64,000 nt of DNA, taken from Lasiosphaeris hirsuta (Eukaryota > Ascomycota > Sordariomycetes > Sordariales > Lasiosphaeriaceae). The first letter of the stretch is position 1. Each line of letters opens with the position of its first letter. Below are positions 46,197-57,451 of this stretch, piece by piece. The stretch covers positions 1,798,001 through 1,862,000 of the forward strand of contig JAUKUA010000006.1 in the NCBI GenBank assembly GCA_030549175.1, read 5' to 3'. The notes below the pieces were generated by a model. That model had not been told where the DNA came from. It saw nothing but the letters and a program-made list of their open reading frames with translations, and did no database searches. A program made the position numbers and the translations under genes.

Positions 46197-49100
46197 TCAT
46201 TTCTTTCCATGAATCAGCGCCCTGAAAGCACCGCCCTCACGCGCCGCCAGCTCCGATGGCGGTCCCGCCTCGACCAGCTTCCCAGCATCCAGAACCAGCA
46301 CGAGGTCACTGTCCATAATGGTATCCAAGCGGTGAGCGACCGTGATGACGGTATGCTCGCTGAACTCGTCGCGCACAATCGTCTGCATCAGCGCGTCCGT
46401 CTCGCCGTCGACGTTGCTCGTGGCCTCGTCAAGCAGCACGACGCGCCCGCGCGTCGGTCGCATCAGCAGCGCTCGCGCTAGCGAGAACAGCTGCTGCTGA
46501 CCCTGGGATAGTGGCAGCGACTTCATTGTCGCGTTGAGACTCCCCGCTGCCAACAGGCTAATGATGCTGTCGCTTTCGCTGTCGCTATCGCTATCGCTGT
46601 CGTCAAGGCCCATGGCGACATCGACCTCGCGGGCTTCGCGGCGCGCCGCCTGGGCGCTAGCTAAGCGCGTCTGCAGCACGTCCCATAGGCGGACGCGTTC
46701 GAGCACGCGTATCATTTCCTCGTCCAGAACATTTGTGCCGGTGACGTCGAGGTTCTGCCGGACAGTATCCGTCATGACGAGCATGGGGTCCTGCGGGACC
46801 GTGATGATACGGGCCCGGACGGCGTTGCGCGGCAGGTCACGTATGTCGAGCCCGTCGACACGCACCGTGCCTTCGCCCTCTAGCTCGACCAAGCGCAGCA
46901 GGCTGAGTAGCAGCGATGACTTGCCGCCACCGGTGCGGCCAACGACGCCGACCTTGGTGCCGGGCGAGATGGCAATGCTGATGCCGTTGAGCGCGAGGGC
47001 CGGCGGATTGTAGCACGCTGAGAGGTTAGAAAACTCGACGGCCCCGCGGGCGGGCCAGGCCGGAGGTGGCTGTGTCTTGTGCGCCTGGTCCGGGTCCTCG
47101 GGCTGGACGTCCCGTTCGAAGGCGCGCAAGCGTGAGATGGCTCCTAGAGACGTCTCGAGCTTGGTCCAGCCCTCGACCAGGCGGAGGAGGTATTGGTTGG
47201 CTTGCAGGACGACGTTGAGGGCAATGCCGATCTGGCCGCCCGTCGTGGTGCCCTTGAGGGCAACAGCGAGGCCGATAATACATATGGCCAGCCCTGGGAC
47301 GATGAGGTCGAGGACGACGTCGAGCCACCGTTGGATGCACATGAGCATGTAGTCCGGGCGAAGCGATAGGTCGAGCTTCCTCACATTGTCACGGATGAAA
47401 GCCTGCTGCCAGCCAAAGGCGCGAATGGTGGCGACGCCTTCCAGAGTCTCGAGGAAGCTGGCGCCGACAAGGGCCCGGGCTTCGAGATCGAGGAAGCGCA
47501 ACTGCCGTGACGTTGCTAGGTAGACCTTTTGGATCAGGTAGACGGCAAGGATGGTGAAGGGAAGCGTGGTGGTGATGAGCGGCTGCACGACGCCCAGTAG
47601 GATGCACTGCGACAGCACGCGGAAGAGGGTCTGGAAGACTTGAAAGAGGGCGAAGGGTAGTTGGCGGTCGAGCATCATCATGTCGGAGCTGAAGCGGTTG
47701 AGCGTTGTTCCCGTGTCCGTCTTGGCGAAATACGACTGGGGGGCGTACATGACTGTACGCAGAAGTCGTGCGTGGAGTTCGTTGCCTGAGTGCGGCGCGA
47801 TGACTAAGAAGATGGTGGCGACGGCTGTTGCGACGGACAAGAAAGCGCCTAGCGTGAGGGCAAAGTAGATGCCCGTGTAGAACCACATGTCTCCGCCCCC
47901 GCTCTCGGCCATCCACTGAAGCCAGTACGGGATCACCCCCAGTAAGATGGCGTAGAGCGTTAGGGATCCCAAGAGGAGCAAGAGACGAGCAGGCCCGATG
48001 GCACTGAAGTAGTAGCCTGTGTCTTGTTAGTTCATGCTGCGCCCAGAGCCTGAGGCTATCGTGAGAGCGTACCGTAAAGGGAGAAATCCCCTGCCTTGCG
48101 AGTGATACCCTGCAGATTGGAGTCTTGCTCCTCTGGGGGGACCTCTATTCTGTCCCCGGCCTCGGCGCGATTGCGTGCTTTTTCCTCACCTTCTGCCTTC
48201 TCCTTCAATACAACTTTGCTGATGTAGCCGGCTTCAGCTCGTAGGTCATCCCAGGTCCCCTGTTCTGCAATTTCACCCTTGTCGTCTAGAACGATGATGT
48301 GGTCGCCTAGTGGTAAATGTTGCGCTATCCATACGTTGTCAGCATAGATGGATGAGAGGAGTCGGGGCGTATGCAAGTCACATACTCGCATGAGTGATGA
48401 GTACAACTGTGGTACCAAGCTCTTTGAACAAACCGTTTGGCCCGATAAGATTCTTGACAATGTGCCGTTCTGTAGTTGCGTCGAGCGCAGATAGAACATC
48501 GTCGAGAATGATTAGGTTTCGCCGGGCGTAAACAGCTCGTGCCAGGGCCTGTGTAGCAATCAAGTTAACAAGAGACAAAGTAGGGACGTATGCAGGTCTA
48601 AGATGATATGCTCACCACTCGCTGCTTTTGTCCACCAGAGAGGGTAATACCACGGCTCCCGACAACAGTTCGGTCTCGATTCGGCATCTGATCAAAGTCC
48701 TCTTCGAGATCGCACACATGCACAACTCTTTTGTACCACCCCTCGTCCGGCGCGCTATTGTCGCCAGGTGGTCCACATATGGCCTCTTTGACGGTCCCGT
48801 TGGTCAGCCAGGCCATCTGAGAACAATACGCTATCGACCCGTAGGCTGTTTGTATCACGCCCGAGTCCGGAGGAAGGTCACCCAAGAGGGCCTTGGCGAG
48901 AGTCGTCTTTCCAGTACCCACGACTCCCGAAATGACCACTAGGCTACCCTTCTTCAAAGCTGCACTAATATCCCTCAGGACGGGGTCAGCTGTCGAGGCT
49001 GGACGTATTGTTACATGGTCAATGTTGATAGCAACACGGTCAAGAGGGTCACGAGCTATGAGAGCCGCATCACGATGGTCATCAAAGTCGCCGTTAGCGT

Positions 49101-51094
49101 ATCGCTTGTCAAGAAATTCCCGCTTATCCTCCCGGTCAGGACTGAGAAGGTACGTTTGAATCCGGTCAAAAGCTGCGATAACAGCCGCCGCTTCGGGCAA
49201 GATGCCGAGGAGGGTGTTGGCGGGCGTGGCGACGATCTCGATAATCGCAATGGAGGTGAAAGCCATGTTCACGTCGATAGACTTGGCGCCGCGAAGCTGG
49301 GCTTGAATGGCATAGATGATCAGGGTGACGGCGGGGCTGAAGAGGTGCAAAGCCACGGCTGCGAACATCAGTTCTCTGGACATTAGCAGGAGTGGTAAGG
49401 TATCCACTTACAGCTTACAAAGAAGGCAACCAAGAGACGGTAAAATGCGATGTATTGCTTGATCTCATACTCCCTGGCGCTCTGAATCTTGGCTTCCATC
49501 TTCTCGACGAGACCCATCATTTTGATGTTCTTCATGGAGTCGAGGATAGCCTTTGTAGTTGAGATACGCATCTGCGTCGCCATACTGAAGGCCATATGCC
49601 GGTCGGTCAGATTCTCAGTGATGGATTTGACCGCCTTGGAGACGCCTGGTCGGTGTTAGCGTGGGCTCAAGGGATGCGGTAGGGTATGGAGGCTTACATA
49701 GGACAACGACAAGGGGAAAGATGCACACCCAGCCCAGCTCTTCAGCCAACATGTACATTCCAATACCAAGTTCTAACACTTGCGACCACAGCTCGTGAAA
49801 AAGAGTGCCGAAAGAGGTCACGTCCTCGCTGTCGCTGCTCATAAGTGTCACAGCAGCCGACTCGTCGAAAACACCGTCTTTGATAGTGAGGCATCGGTTG
49901 TGGATTACTCCAATCAGGGCCATGCGGGTCAAGGTGTTCAGGCGGGCGAGGAGACGCTCGTACATGGCATTGCATAGCTATAAAGTCGAATTAGCCCTGC
50001 TTAACGTGGACATGAGTCCCCTAGCACCCAACTTAAACTTACCGCCATGCCGGTATAAATGACAAAAGTCATCAAGATTAAGCGGAAAGCTTCGTTCCTG
50101 TTCTCAAAGGGCGGCAAATCGCGAGTGACAAAGGTGATGGCTCGGCTGATTAGAAGAGGTTGACAGCAACGTAGTAGGATGAAGATAAAACGGGGGGCAA
50201 CTATGTAGATATTTGAGCGCCAGAGACACTTGAACTGGGCGAGCATTAGAGAAAAACGACCCTCCGGCTTTCCTGGGGTTGGTTAGTTGGATTTTCATCA
50301 CGGTCAGGATAAAAGCGCGCACTCCTCTTGTCCCACTGTCGTTGCATAGCCTCGCGTGTTTTCATGACGTCTAGAGACTTGGCCAGCGGCGGCATATCGC
50401 CAAGGGTCAGAACGTTGGAATAACCGCTCTTGAGGACCTTGTTCACCCACCAAAAGAAGACGACGCCGAAGAAGCCGGCCGTCTCCTCTGGCGAGAGCGT
50501 ATCGTAGGGCTCACGGAGGATGGACCGCTTAGTCTGGCACTCGAAGATGAGGAGCAAAAAGTTGGTGGCGAAGATGACAGGCGCGAGACTCCACGGGTTG
50601 CAGAGGTTCCGGGCCACGGACAGCAGACCGGCTTGGATGACGCTGCTTAATATTACCAGGGCAAAATAGCTCGTCAAGAGAGTGGATGGTCCGACATTTC
50701 GGCCATGCTCAAGGAGCGAGAGCACGCATAGCGCTGCAGCGGCGAGCAAGTAAAGCAGTTGGTTTGGTTGCTCGGGCCGGTGATATAGAATGGCCCGGGC
50801 GAGGGAGGCTAGCTGCAAGGCGAGGAGAGTAAAGGTGCCGGCAGCCTTGAGATATCCTCGGCGGTTGGGGAGTACAACGAGCTTGGCGCCGTAGAGCTGG
50901 GCGATCCTGACGGGGGCGCCGATGAGAAGCCAGGCCGCGGGCCCAAACACCAAGAGGCCTTGGAGCACTGCTTCTACCCGCGCACCGTCTGAGAGACGTC
51001 CCTGCGTGGGTGCTGAGTCGTCGTTGCGACGGCAAAACTGCTCAGGCCACTCCTCAGGCCATTCGGGCCTCGAATTCGCTGTCGGAGGCCACAT
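46197..51094 (-). CDS. ABCC-type (multidrug-resistance-protein-like) ABC transporter
   Basis: Eight exons: 51094-50323, 50272-50043, 49977-49698, 49645-49412, 49358-48616, 48548-48386, 48324-48073, 48016-46197, giving 1497 aa. The seven introns are 50-67 nt and in phase. Architecture is TMD0-like N-terminal helices, TMD1, NBD1, TMD2, NBD2, as in full-length ABCC exporters. NBD1 has Walker A GVVGTGKTT, signature LSGGQKQRV and Walker B LIILDDVLSALD, where Asp replaces the catalytic Glu, a common ABCC asymmetry. NBD2 has GRTGGGKSS, LSQGQQQLF and VVLLDEATSNVD. A serine-aspartate tract (DSDSDSDSESDS) sits in NBD2 before the signature. Its position between two UstY-type genes suggests export of, or self-protection from, the cluster product. 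The first exon donor (GTGCGC) is the weakest part of the model. Confidence 0.88.
46565..46603 (-). repeat. Hexanucleotide microsatellite in the ABC transporter NBD2
   Basis: TGTCGC/TATCGC/TTTCGC units on the plus strand encode alternating Ser-Asp on the minus strand. It is likely length-variable between strains while keeping the frame. Confidence 0.75.
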
Positions 51095-51408
51095 TACGTC
51101 GATTCAGAAATTTCAATTGTCAAAAGGAAAGAACCTCGGGTGGTGAGGCGGCAGACTTAAAGGACTGCAGGATCGTTCAGGGCATTTGCCGGGCCGGTGC
51201 TGTGCCGCACTTTCCCTTTCTATTTTCTGCAACTGATTCGCCCGCTGGCTCCAGGGTTTCATGTTGGCATTGCGACCCGGAACTGCGCAGCGACATCAAT
51301 GCTCTGCAATCTACCTCCTGTATCTAGTTAGTCTGATATCTCGAAATGGCTGGTGATTTATTTATGGTCGGGGAACAACATGAATTGGCTCCTATCTGCA
51401 CAACACCT

Positions 51409-52704
51409 TTACTCGACCTCGTCTTTGAGAAGATGGTATGTATCGCTCTGTCTTGAACCATCCAAGTTTTCCACCTTGGGTTTTCCCCGCAACGCCGTCC
51501 CGATGATCCAACCGACCTCGACCAACACAATGATACCGATAACGACAAATTGGAAGACCGGCGACCCGTGAAGCAACAAGCCGGTCAGTACACTGCAGTA
51601 GCCAGCAAACAACACCACCCTGCCGAGGTGGATATGCGTGCGCGCCATCCATGTTCGACGCCGGATCCGCAGAAACTGAACATGATGAGAGAAACCCAAT
51701 GCAGCTTGCACGCCGATGGCAAACACGGTGCCCAGGCCAAGCAACTGGTGCGTGGTGTTGAGACCACCACGCAAAAAAAGACCCATGACGAAGCCGACCG
51801 AAATGCAGGCCATTGCCGCGACCTGCACAACCCAGTGGAGATGGAATGCTTTGGGGTGGCCCGACAGCATCGCGAGCACGCCGCAAGGTAGGAGCAGCAG
51901 AAATGCGAGCGCCATCAAAAAGCCGTGCAAAGCGGCCTTAACCGTGTGCGACGATGGCGACGAGCCGTGGTGATGACGCTCTGGCGGTGCCGACTCTCCT
52001 TTTGTTTCCGATGCTCCGATGGCGCTGGTGTCGGGCCTGATGGTGGGCATGGACGGCGCTTCATCCACCGATCCGAGGGTGTGGGCCATGTCGACGAAGA
52101 AGCTGCCCCACCCCACCTTGAGCGAGTGCATCTCGAGTGTCGCCTTTTCCGAGTACTCGGAGAGTCGCTGCTCGGTGTTCTTGGCCCATATCCACGGCTG
52201 GGAACGCGTCGACGTTGAGACCAGCGGCTCGAGATCCGGGTCCAGGCCCGAGTCGCACGAGTAACAGATTATCGAAACGCGTGCAACAGATGAGTCCCAC
52301 CGGGCTTCGACCAGCTCAACCCGTATTCCACCTTTGTTGGCTGAGTCATCGAAAAGCGAGGGTTCCCAGTGGCCATCCGACCTCCGAACGCTGAGAACAG
52401 GACTCGCGCGGCTTCTGGGATCCCCGTAGACGATGAAAGACAAGGATTGTGCCATTCCAGAGCCAATCCCGAGGGCCGTCCATCCAAGAGCCTGGTTTGC
52501 AGAGCGATATACATTGAGCGTAATGTGGAGGTCGTGCGAGTTGCTCGACTCGTTTCCGTATGTGCTCACAGCCATACAGAAGTCATTTGTTGCAGGCTCA
52601 TCTTGCCCAGATATAAAATTGCAGTATTGGGAAGACTTGGCGCGCGCCGTGCCGAGAAGAAAGAGAAGCCCGACGAGGGCGAAGAGTGGCTTGAAGTGGG
52701 CCAT
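51409..52704 (-). CDS. DOMON-cytochrome b561 membrane protein
   Basis: A single exon, 431 aa from Met at 52704. The longer frame from 52770 would hide the signal peptide. A signal sequence (about 1-22) is followed by a DOMON-like beta domain (about 25-190) resembling the haem domain of cellobiose dehydrogenase. A His/Ser-rich linker follows, then five membrane helices from about residue 265. Helix-associated histidines appear in AALHGF, FHLHW, THQLLG and THIHLG, the usual b561 haem ligands. Such proteins pass electrons across a membrane. It lies head-to-tail behind the ABC gene on the same strand and divergent from a UstY-like gene. Electron supply to the lumenal oxidative enzymes is possible but not shown. 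Confidence 0.82.
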   Translation of the reverse strand: MAHFKPLFALVGLLFLLGTARAKSSQYCNFISGQDEPATNDFCMAVSTYGNESSNSHDLHITLNVYRSANQALGWTALGIGSGMAQSLSFIVYGDPRSRASPVLSVRRSDGHWEPSLFDDSANKGGIRVELVEARWDSSVARVSIICYSCDSGLDPDLEPLVSTSTRSQPWIWAKNTEQRLSEYSEKATLEMHSLKVGWGSFFVDMAHTLGSVDEAPSMPTIRPDTSAIGASETKGESAPPERHHHGSSPSSHTVKAALHGFLMALAFLLLLPCGVLAMLSGHPKAFHLHWVVQVAAMACISVGFVMGLFLRGGLNTTHQLLGLGTVFAIGVQAALGFSHHVQFLRIRRRTWMARTHIHLGRVVLFAGYCSVLTGLLLHGSPVFQFVVIGIIVLVEVGWIIGTALRGKPKVENLDGSRQSDTYHLLKDEVE

Positions 52705-53094
52705 TGCTGTCAAGAGGCGGTTATCGTGTTTAACAGACGAGTATTGCAAACTCGTTGGGATATATACCATCAGAAGAAATCAGATGCAGCGAGGCGGGAT
52801 TCTGACTACATGCGCGTGTAACAGTCGCCGGCATAACTGAGGAGGCATCGGCGCGTGCGGCGTAGTCGCGTGAGAGCCTTACCACCCAAGGGTTCCCAAT
52901 CAGGCTAGCCATTCGAGAGGATGGCCCTCTCTGTTCCCGTATACCTTGGTCACCTTAGTTGAGCCTTTATATATGGTATGTGGAGGAGTTATGTAGTGGT
53001 TCCATCTCCGTCCCACCCTAAACTCGCGACCCGACAGCGCTGCTCGAGCTCTAAACAAACTCTTTTCAGCAACCGTTTAGAATCTGCCATCAAC
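52705..53094. promoter_or_regulatory. Divergent promoter between DOMON-b561 and second HxxHC gene
   Basis: A 390-bp gap between oppositely transcribed genes. A TATATA stretch at 52969-52974 could serve the plus-strand gene. The arrangement suggests co-regulation. Confidence 0.45.
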
Positions 53095-53794
53095 ATGTAT
53101 GACACAAACGACGGTGAGTATCTGGAGCCTCATTATTATGTTCCTGGAAGGGCTCTAATCGCTAAAACAACACATAGATGCAAAAATGGAAGAAGTCCAC
53201 CTCGCTGACGAGCACCGATTGCCCAAGAATGCCGACCCTTGGGCCACCAGTCGCAGCCAAATCCTCCTCACGTGCCTCTGCACGTCGGTATTCTGGTGGC
53301 TGGTCTTTTCATTTCAGAGCGACTTTATGTCGCAGCGACATATGTCGACCAAGACTCTCAGTTGCGGCAACTCGACAGCCGAAGCCAGAGCGCTGGGCTG
53401 CAAGTTTGACCCGCTGTCATTTCTCTGGGTCCCAGAGCCGTGCTTCGACAGCGAGACGAATGAGGCATACCAGAAAGCAGTGAACTGGCATGGGTACAAC
53501 GACGCCGAAGGCAAGGAGATGCTGGACCTCGATACCATGTCGGAGAGAGTCGAGCCGTTCAAGTACTTTACTAGCATCAGAGAGCACGCAATTCATTGTG
53601 CCTATGTGTGGCAGAAACAGCACCGAGGCTATCTACGAGGGGGATTGTACTTGGACGACAACAGCGCGAGCTTCCATCATACACGCCACTGTTCCGAGGT
53701 GCTCATGCACACGACGGATCTCGACCCTAAAGGTCTGGGGAATTTCACGACCGAGACGACGGTGGGGTTTTCGTCGTGTCTAGTTGAGAAGTAG
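53095..53794 (+). CDS. Double-HxxHC membrane protein, UstY-like
   Basis: Two exons, 53095-53113 and 53178-53794. The first encodes only six residues plus one base; the 64-nt intron has a GTGAGT donor and ACATAG acceptor. The product is 211 aa with one membrane helix (ILLTCLCTSVFWWLVFSF). The lumenal part has CGNSTAEARALGC then FDPLSFLWVPEPCFD, a first motif HAIHC in a helix followed by VWQKQH, and a second motif HTRHC. Two HxxHC motifs after one helix match the UstYa layout, but it lacks the CID-RQ signature and belongs to a different fungal subfamily. By analogy with paired UstYa/UstYb proteins it may be a second oxidative tailoring component. The family assignment is less secure than for the gene at 44114. 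Confidence 0.65.
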
Positions 53795-54558
53795 GGTAGC
53801 TTAGGGAGAAAATTGTATGTAGCAATCGAGTTACAAGTTCTCCCTATCGATTTATTGCCAAGTGATTCCCGTTCCGTGGATGTATACAACGGTAGCCCTG
53901 CAGATATCACGGTGGCTGCCGCGGCACAGCAAGGCGCACCCAAGCTGATGAAACCACCGTCGCAACTCTGGCGTGTGCCACATCAAGCGAGTGGCAAAGC
54001 CGGCCCCCTTGCAGGGCTGCGATGCAATCAAGGTGCATGCATTGCGGTATTAGCTGAAAAAGGTGATAAGTTACCTGTTGACCTATACCGACATAATCTG
54101 GAACTCAACGCCAACAAAAGGACACAGCAAGGCACAGGAGTGATGGGTTGCCCCATTAGGAAGGCAATACGGTTATTTGGGGGCCAGACCACGGCATAGG
54201 CAGCCAAAATAACTTGTACTCTCGCGAGAGAGTGAATTGGGTAAAGATTCTAGAGGGACTCCTCCTGATTACTACAGGCCTTGCCCCTGCAGTCTGAGAC
54301 CTGACCAATAATGTGGGCAATAGGTGGGTAGGCATACCCTGGCAGGCACGCCGGCCCGGGGCGGCCATCGGAGCACGATTCGGGCCCTTCAGTGTCGCTT
54401 GGTTCCGGGAGGCTCATGTCTATGCTACCCATGATGCCATGGGGCGCGGACGTGGTATTTGGTATATTGCAGCCGCGGTTCTCAAATCGACGTGTTCTTT
54501 CCTGACAGCGCCACGTACCACACCCATCGACACAAACGAGCCCACAGATACCGAGCAG
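53795..54558. other. Intergenic DNA upstream of the regulator
   Basis: No gene supported. The regulator's frame is open upstream to 54313, but that extension is not protein-like, and the zinc cluster sits at the N-terminus when started at 54559. Confidence 0.5.
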
Positions 54559-56227
54559 ATGCCAAACACGGGGAGGCCAAGCCGAAACTGCCACTTGTGC
54601 AGGGCGAGAAGAGTCAAAGTGAGCCACCAAGTTCCATGTTTTACCTTTATGTTTTACCTTGGCCCTCTGTGTATTCTTGCTAGCCTAACTGTTCACCGTC
54701 GGCGTCAGTGTGACCTGGCACAGCCAGCGTGTATCAGATGTACAACATACGGCGCTGTGTGTCCTGGCTATCGGACTGAGATCGACCTCCTTTTCCATCA
54801 TGAAAATCCGGCCAGTATCGTCAAGAGCAAATGGGGGGGGCGCCAGCCGAACAGAAGCCCTGATCCAGCTGAACACTCCCCTGAGTCGCCTAGTCCTGCC
54901 TTGGCCTCACACAACCCCTCAGTCCGTCGTTTGCTGAAAATTTTTGCGGCAACGCTTCCTGGTGGAGAGTCATATGGCTTTCTCAAATTTCTCCCTGAGC
55001 TTTTTGGTGACGCTGCCACGGACGGCTGCCTAACCCAGGCTACCGAGGCCTTTGTACACGTCTATATTGCCAAAGATACTCGCAGCACTCACCCTAGAGA
55101 CTCAAAGTGGCTGTATTGCACGGCACTTCAAACGACAAACCTCACCCTGAGCTCGCCGGTCAAGGCTGCTACTGATGTGGCACTGGCTACCGTGTGGCTG
55201 CTTGGAATTTATGAGGCAAGTTATCAGCCTGAAGTTCTTTCACAGCTGTGAAACTGCTATGCTGGGCTGACAAACTAATTACACCAGATGCTAGCTTCAT
55301 ACTGTTCTCCCTCACCAACGTTTCCAGACCCGTGTGGTGCCTGGTACCATCACACCCAAGGCATGGAAAGCCTCATAAAGCTGCGCGGCCCGGATCAGTT
55401 CAAGACAAGACGGGGGAGAAACCTATTCTGGGTTACATTTGAACATGTGGTATGTGATCGAGCTCAGTAAACCTCACCCAACTTTGGCACCATTTCTTAC
55501 CCGGCATCCACTCCAGGCCGTCCGGTGTATCCAAGCCAACGAGCCTTGTCCTCCCATCTGCTGGCAGTGGCTCGCCGATATAAGCCCCTTCATAGGCGAC
55601 GAAGATAGGAGCGCGCTTGCTGTCTACTACTTTCTCCTTGAGGCGAGCGTCTTTATACACTCAGTTATGCAGGCGCGGTACGAGTCTCCCAAGCCCGCCG
55701 ATGCCTTAGCGGCCGTTCCCCAAGTTCTCGAGCGGCTCGCAACCGTTGACGCAGTAGACATGCCGTACTACTTACTACCCCGGTTCCCTACTCAGGGCTA
55801 CCTATGGAACAACTATCGCTGTGTGCGTGCCCTCGTGTACCATGCTGTTGTGGAACTTCTTGACTTTGCCTCCTCGGCGGTTGCTGGTGAGGAGTCGCAG
55901 CATGTGCGTGCCGCTCTACAGGGGCTCAGGTCGGCGAGCTTAGAGATCACGCACGACATGGTGCAGGCAGTTTTGGATAACCTCTGTACCGATGCAGAGA
56001 ATGATCCTGATACTAATACGCACTGGGAGCTCAATACTTTGTGCTGGGGAGATACATTGAAGCATCTTTGGGCTGTATCCAATATTGCTGAAGTCAGTGG
56101 CGTCGGGAGTCGACAGCACAAGCAGGTCGATAGGTTGTTGGCGCGGATGTATCGCCATCTTGGCATTGAGGGGCCACAAGAGGTCAACTTGAAGTTCAAG
56201 CTGTCGTCCAATATGGATACTGGTTGA
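54559..56227 (+). CDS. Zn2Cys6 fungal-type transcription factor
   Basis: Four exons: 54559-54618, 54709-55215, 55288-55449, 55517-56227, giving 479 aa. Splicing the first intron, which is in frame without a stop, restores a perfect zinc cluster: C11-x2-C14-x6-C21-x6-C28-x2-C31-x6-C38, opening MPNTGRPSRNCHLCRARRVK. The rest matches the helical fungal-specific regulatory region (WLLGIYE, WYHHTQGMESLIKLRG, RNLFWVTFEHV). The second intron uses a GC-AG pair. It sits at the right end of the candidate cluster, facing away from the xylanase promoter, and is the likely pathway regulator by position only. Confidence 0.85.
55216..55287 (+). other. Non-canonical GC-AG intron
   Basis: The donor reads GAG|GCAAGT, a perfect consensus except C for T, with branch site ACTAATT and acceptor ACACCAG. 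Splicing joins LLGIYE to MLASY in frame, as family members read. Retention gives an in-frame stop. Confidence 0.75.
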
Positions 56228-57451
56228 GAGTGAGGTGAAATTCATATTAGATGCCCAACGGTGATTCGCATCGCAGATTCAGGGTGGCCTTGACATCCAC
56301 GTGGTCGTACTTTCGCTAGGCCGGCCGATGTGAAGGGCCCGGCTCCATGGCGCTGAGGCCCGCTGTCCCCTTCATTCTTGCCGATCGAGCAGCCTGGTGA
56401 AGCTTCTCGAGGCCCCCGACAGCCGCACTAAATGACAAGTACCCGGGTTACAAAGTGCCCATCTACTCAACACCATCTTGACTGGTGCCGTAACCCGAGA
56501 ACCCGAATAGAGGGTGCATTCTATCTCCACTTCCCCTCATTCTCAAATGCCCAGACGTCATCGCGAGTTACTTGGCGTTGCTTGTCAGGCGGATCTGGCA
56601 TGTCTTCAGACTGCATGTTCAATTGTGTGTGCGTATCTGTTGGTGTTGTCGACCCGCAGACAGTCCCATGAGGATGCTCCTTCAAATGAAGGGAATTGAG
56701 GCAGCATAGAAAGCCGCAATGCTGTTTGGGGAACGGAGAGGAGAAACCGATGGGTCTTATTGCAGGCCATTTGCTGAAAGCGCCGAGCCCCTTTCCGGTA
56801 GATGGGATTGTCTTGGCTCACCAAGAATTCTGCCGCCAATGGCGTTCGTCGCTGGATTTTTCTCGCAAGCTCATTCGTAGACGTCAGATAAATGGCCGAC
56901 AGTAGCAGGGAAGGGAATGGCGTCGGCTGATATTGCCCGCCATATGGCAAAAGAAGCGAAGTACCAGACGTGCATTTTACCCGTACCGTTGGGGACGCGG
57001 CTAATGATGAAATTGGAGAAGACCCCTTGGAGATGCACCTCTTTGCGGGGCCCCGCGAAGAGGCACGGAGCTTTTCTGTCGGCGGGCCTTGGCTCCAATC
57101 TTTCCTGGTCTTGGTCCTGGTCCGTGAGGCGATCATCAGGACTGCCAGCTACGCATGGGGGCGGGGGCCGGAACGGAGATGGTGGCAAAAGACGCGGGAG
57201 CCTCCATGTTCCTGTCGGCCGAGAGAGAAGCCGAGAGAGAGACATTCTGGGGACGCAGGAGGGTGCAGAGCCGAGGTGGGGGGTAATGGGGCATGGAGCA
57301 TGAGCTCTTGGGGCCCCCCTGAAGCTAAAGGATATGACCGTCGGTATATATACCTTATGGCTTGCTCCCTGCTGGTAGATGGCCTCCCGCCTCCCGATCT
57401 TGTCTCCATCCCAGCTCCTCCTCCCCTTGGCAGTCTCAGTCCACCGCCAAC
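56228..57451. other. Intergenic DNA and xylanase promoter
   Basis: No gene supported in 1.2 kb. A TATATATA box lies at 57345-57352, about 100 bp before the xylanase start. I did not find a clear GGCTAA-type XlnR site close to it. Confidence 0.5.
57345..57352 (+). promoter_or_regulatory. TATA box of the xylanase gene
   Basis: TATATATA about 100 bp upstream of ATG 57452, a typical spacing for an inducible fungal hydrolase gene. Confidence 0.55.

Noticed and set aside
46534..47013. Plus-strand frame with a long Leu-Ser run
   Set aside because: Complementary reading of the Ser-Asp microsatellite in the ABC gene.
50245..50330. Simple read-through joining of the first two ABC exons
   Set aside because: The first frame ends in TAA. 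A 50-nt intron with CTAAC branch site restores the expected KPEGRFSL sequence.
54313..54558. N-terminal extension of the Zn2Cys6 regulator
   Set aside because: Zn2Cys6 proteins usually place the cluster near the N-terminus. The extension is not protein-like, and Met 54559 gives a standard opening.
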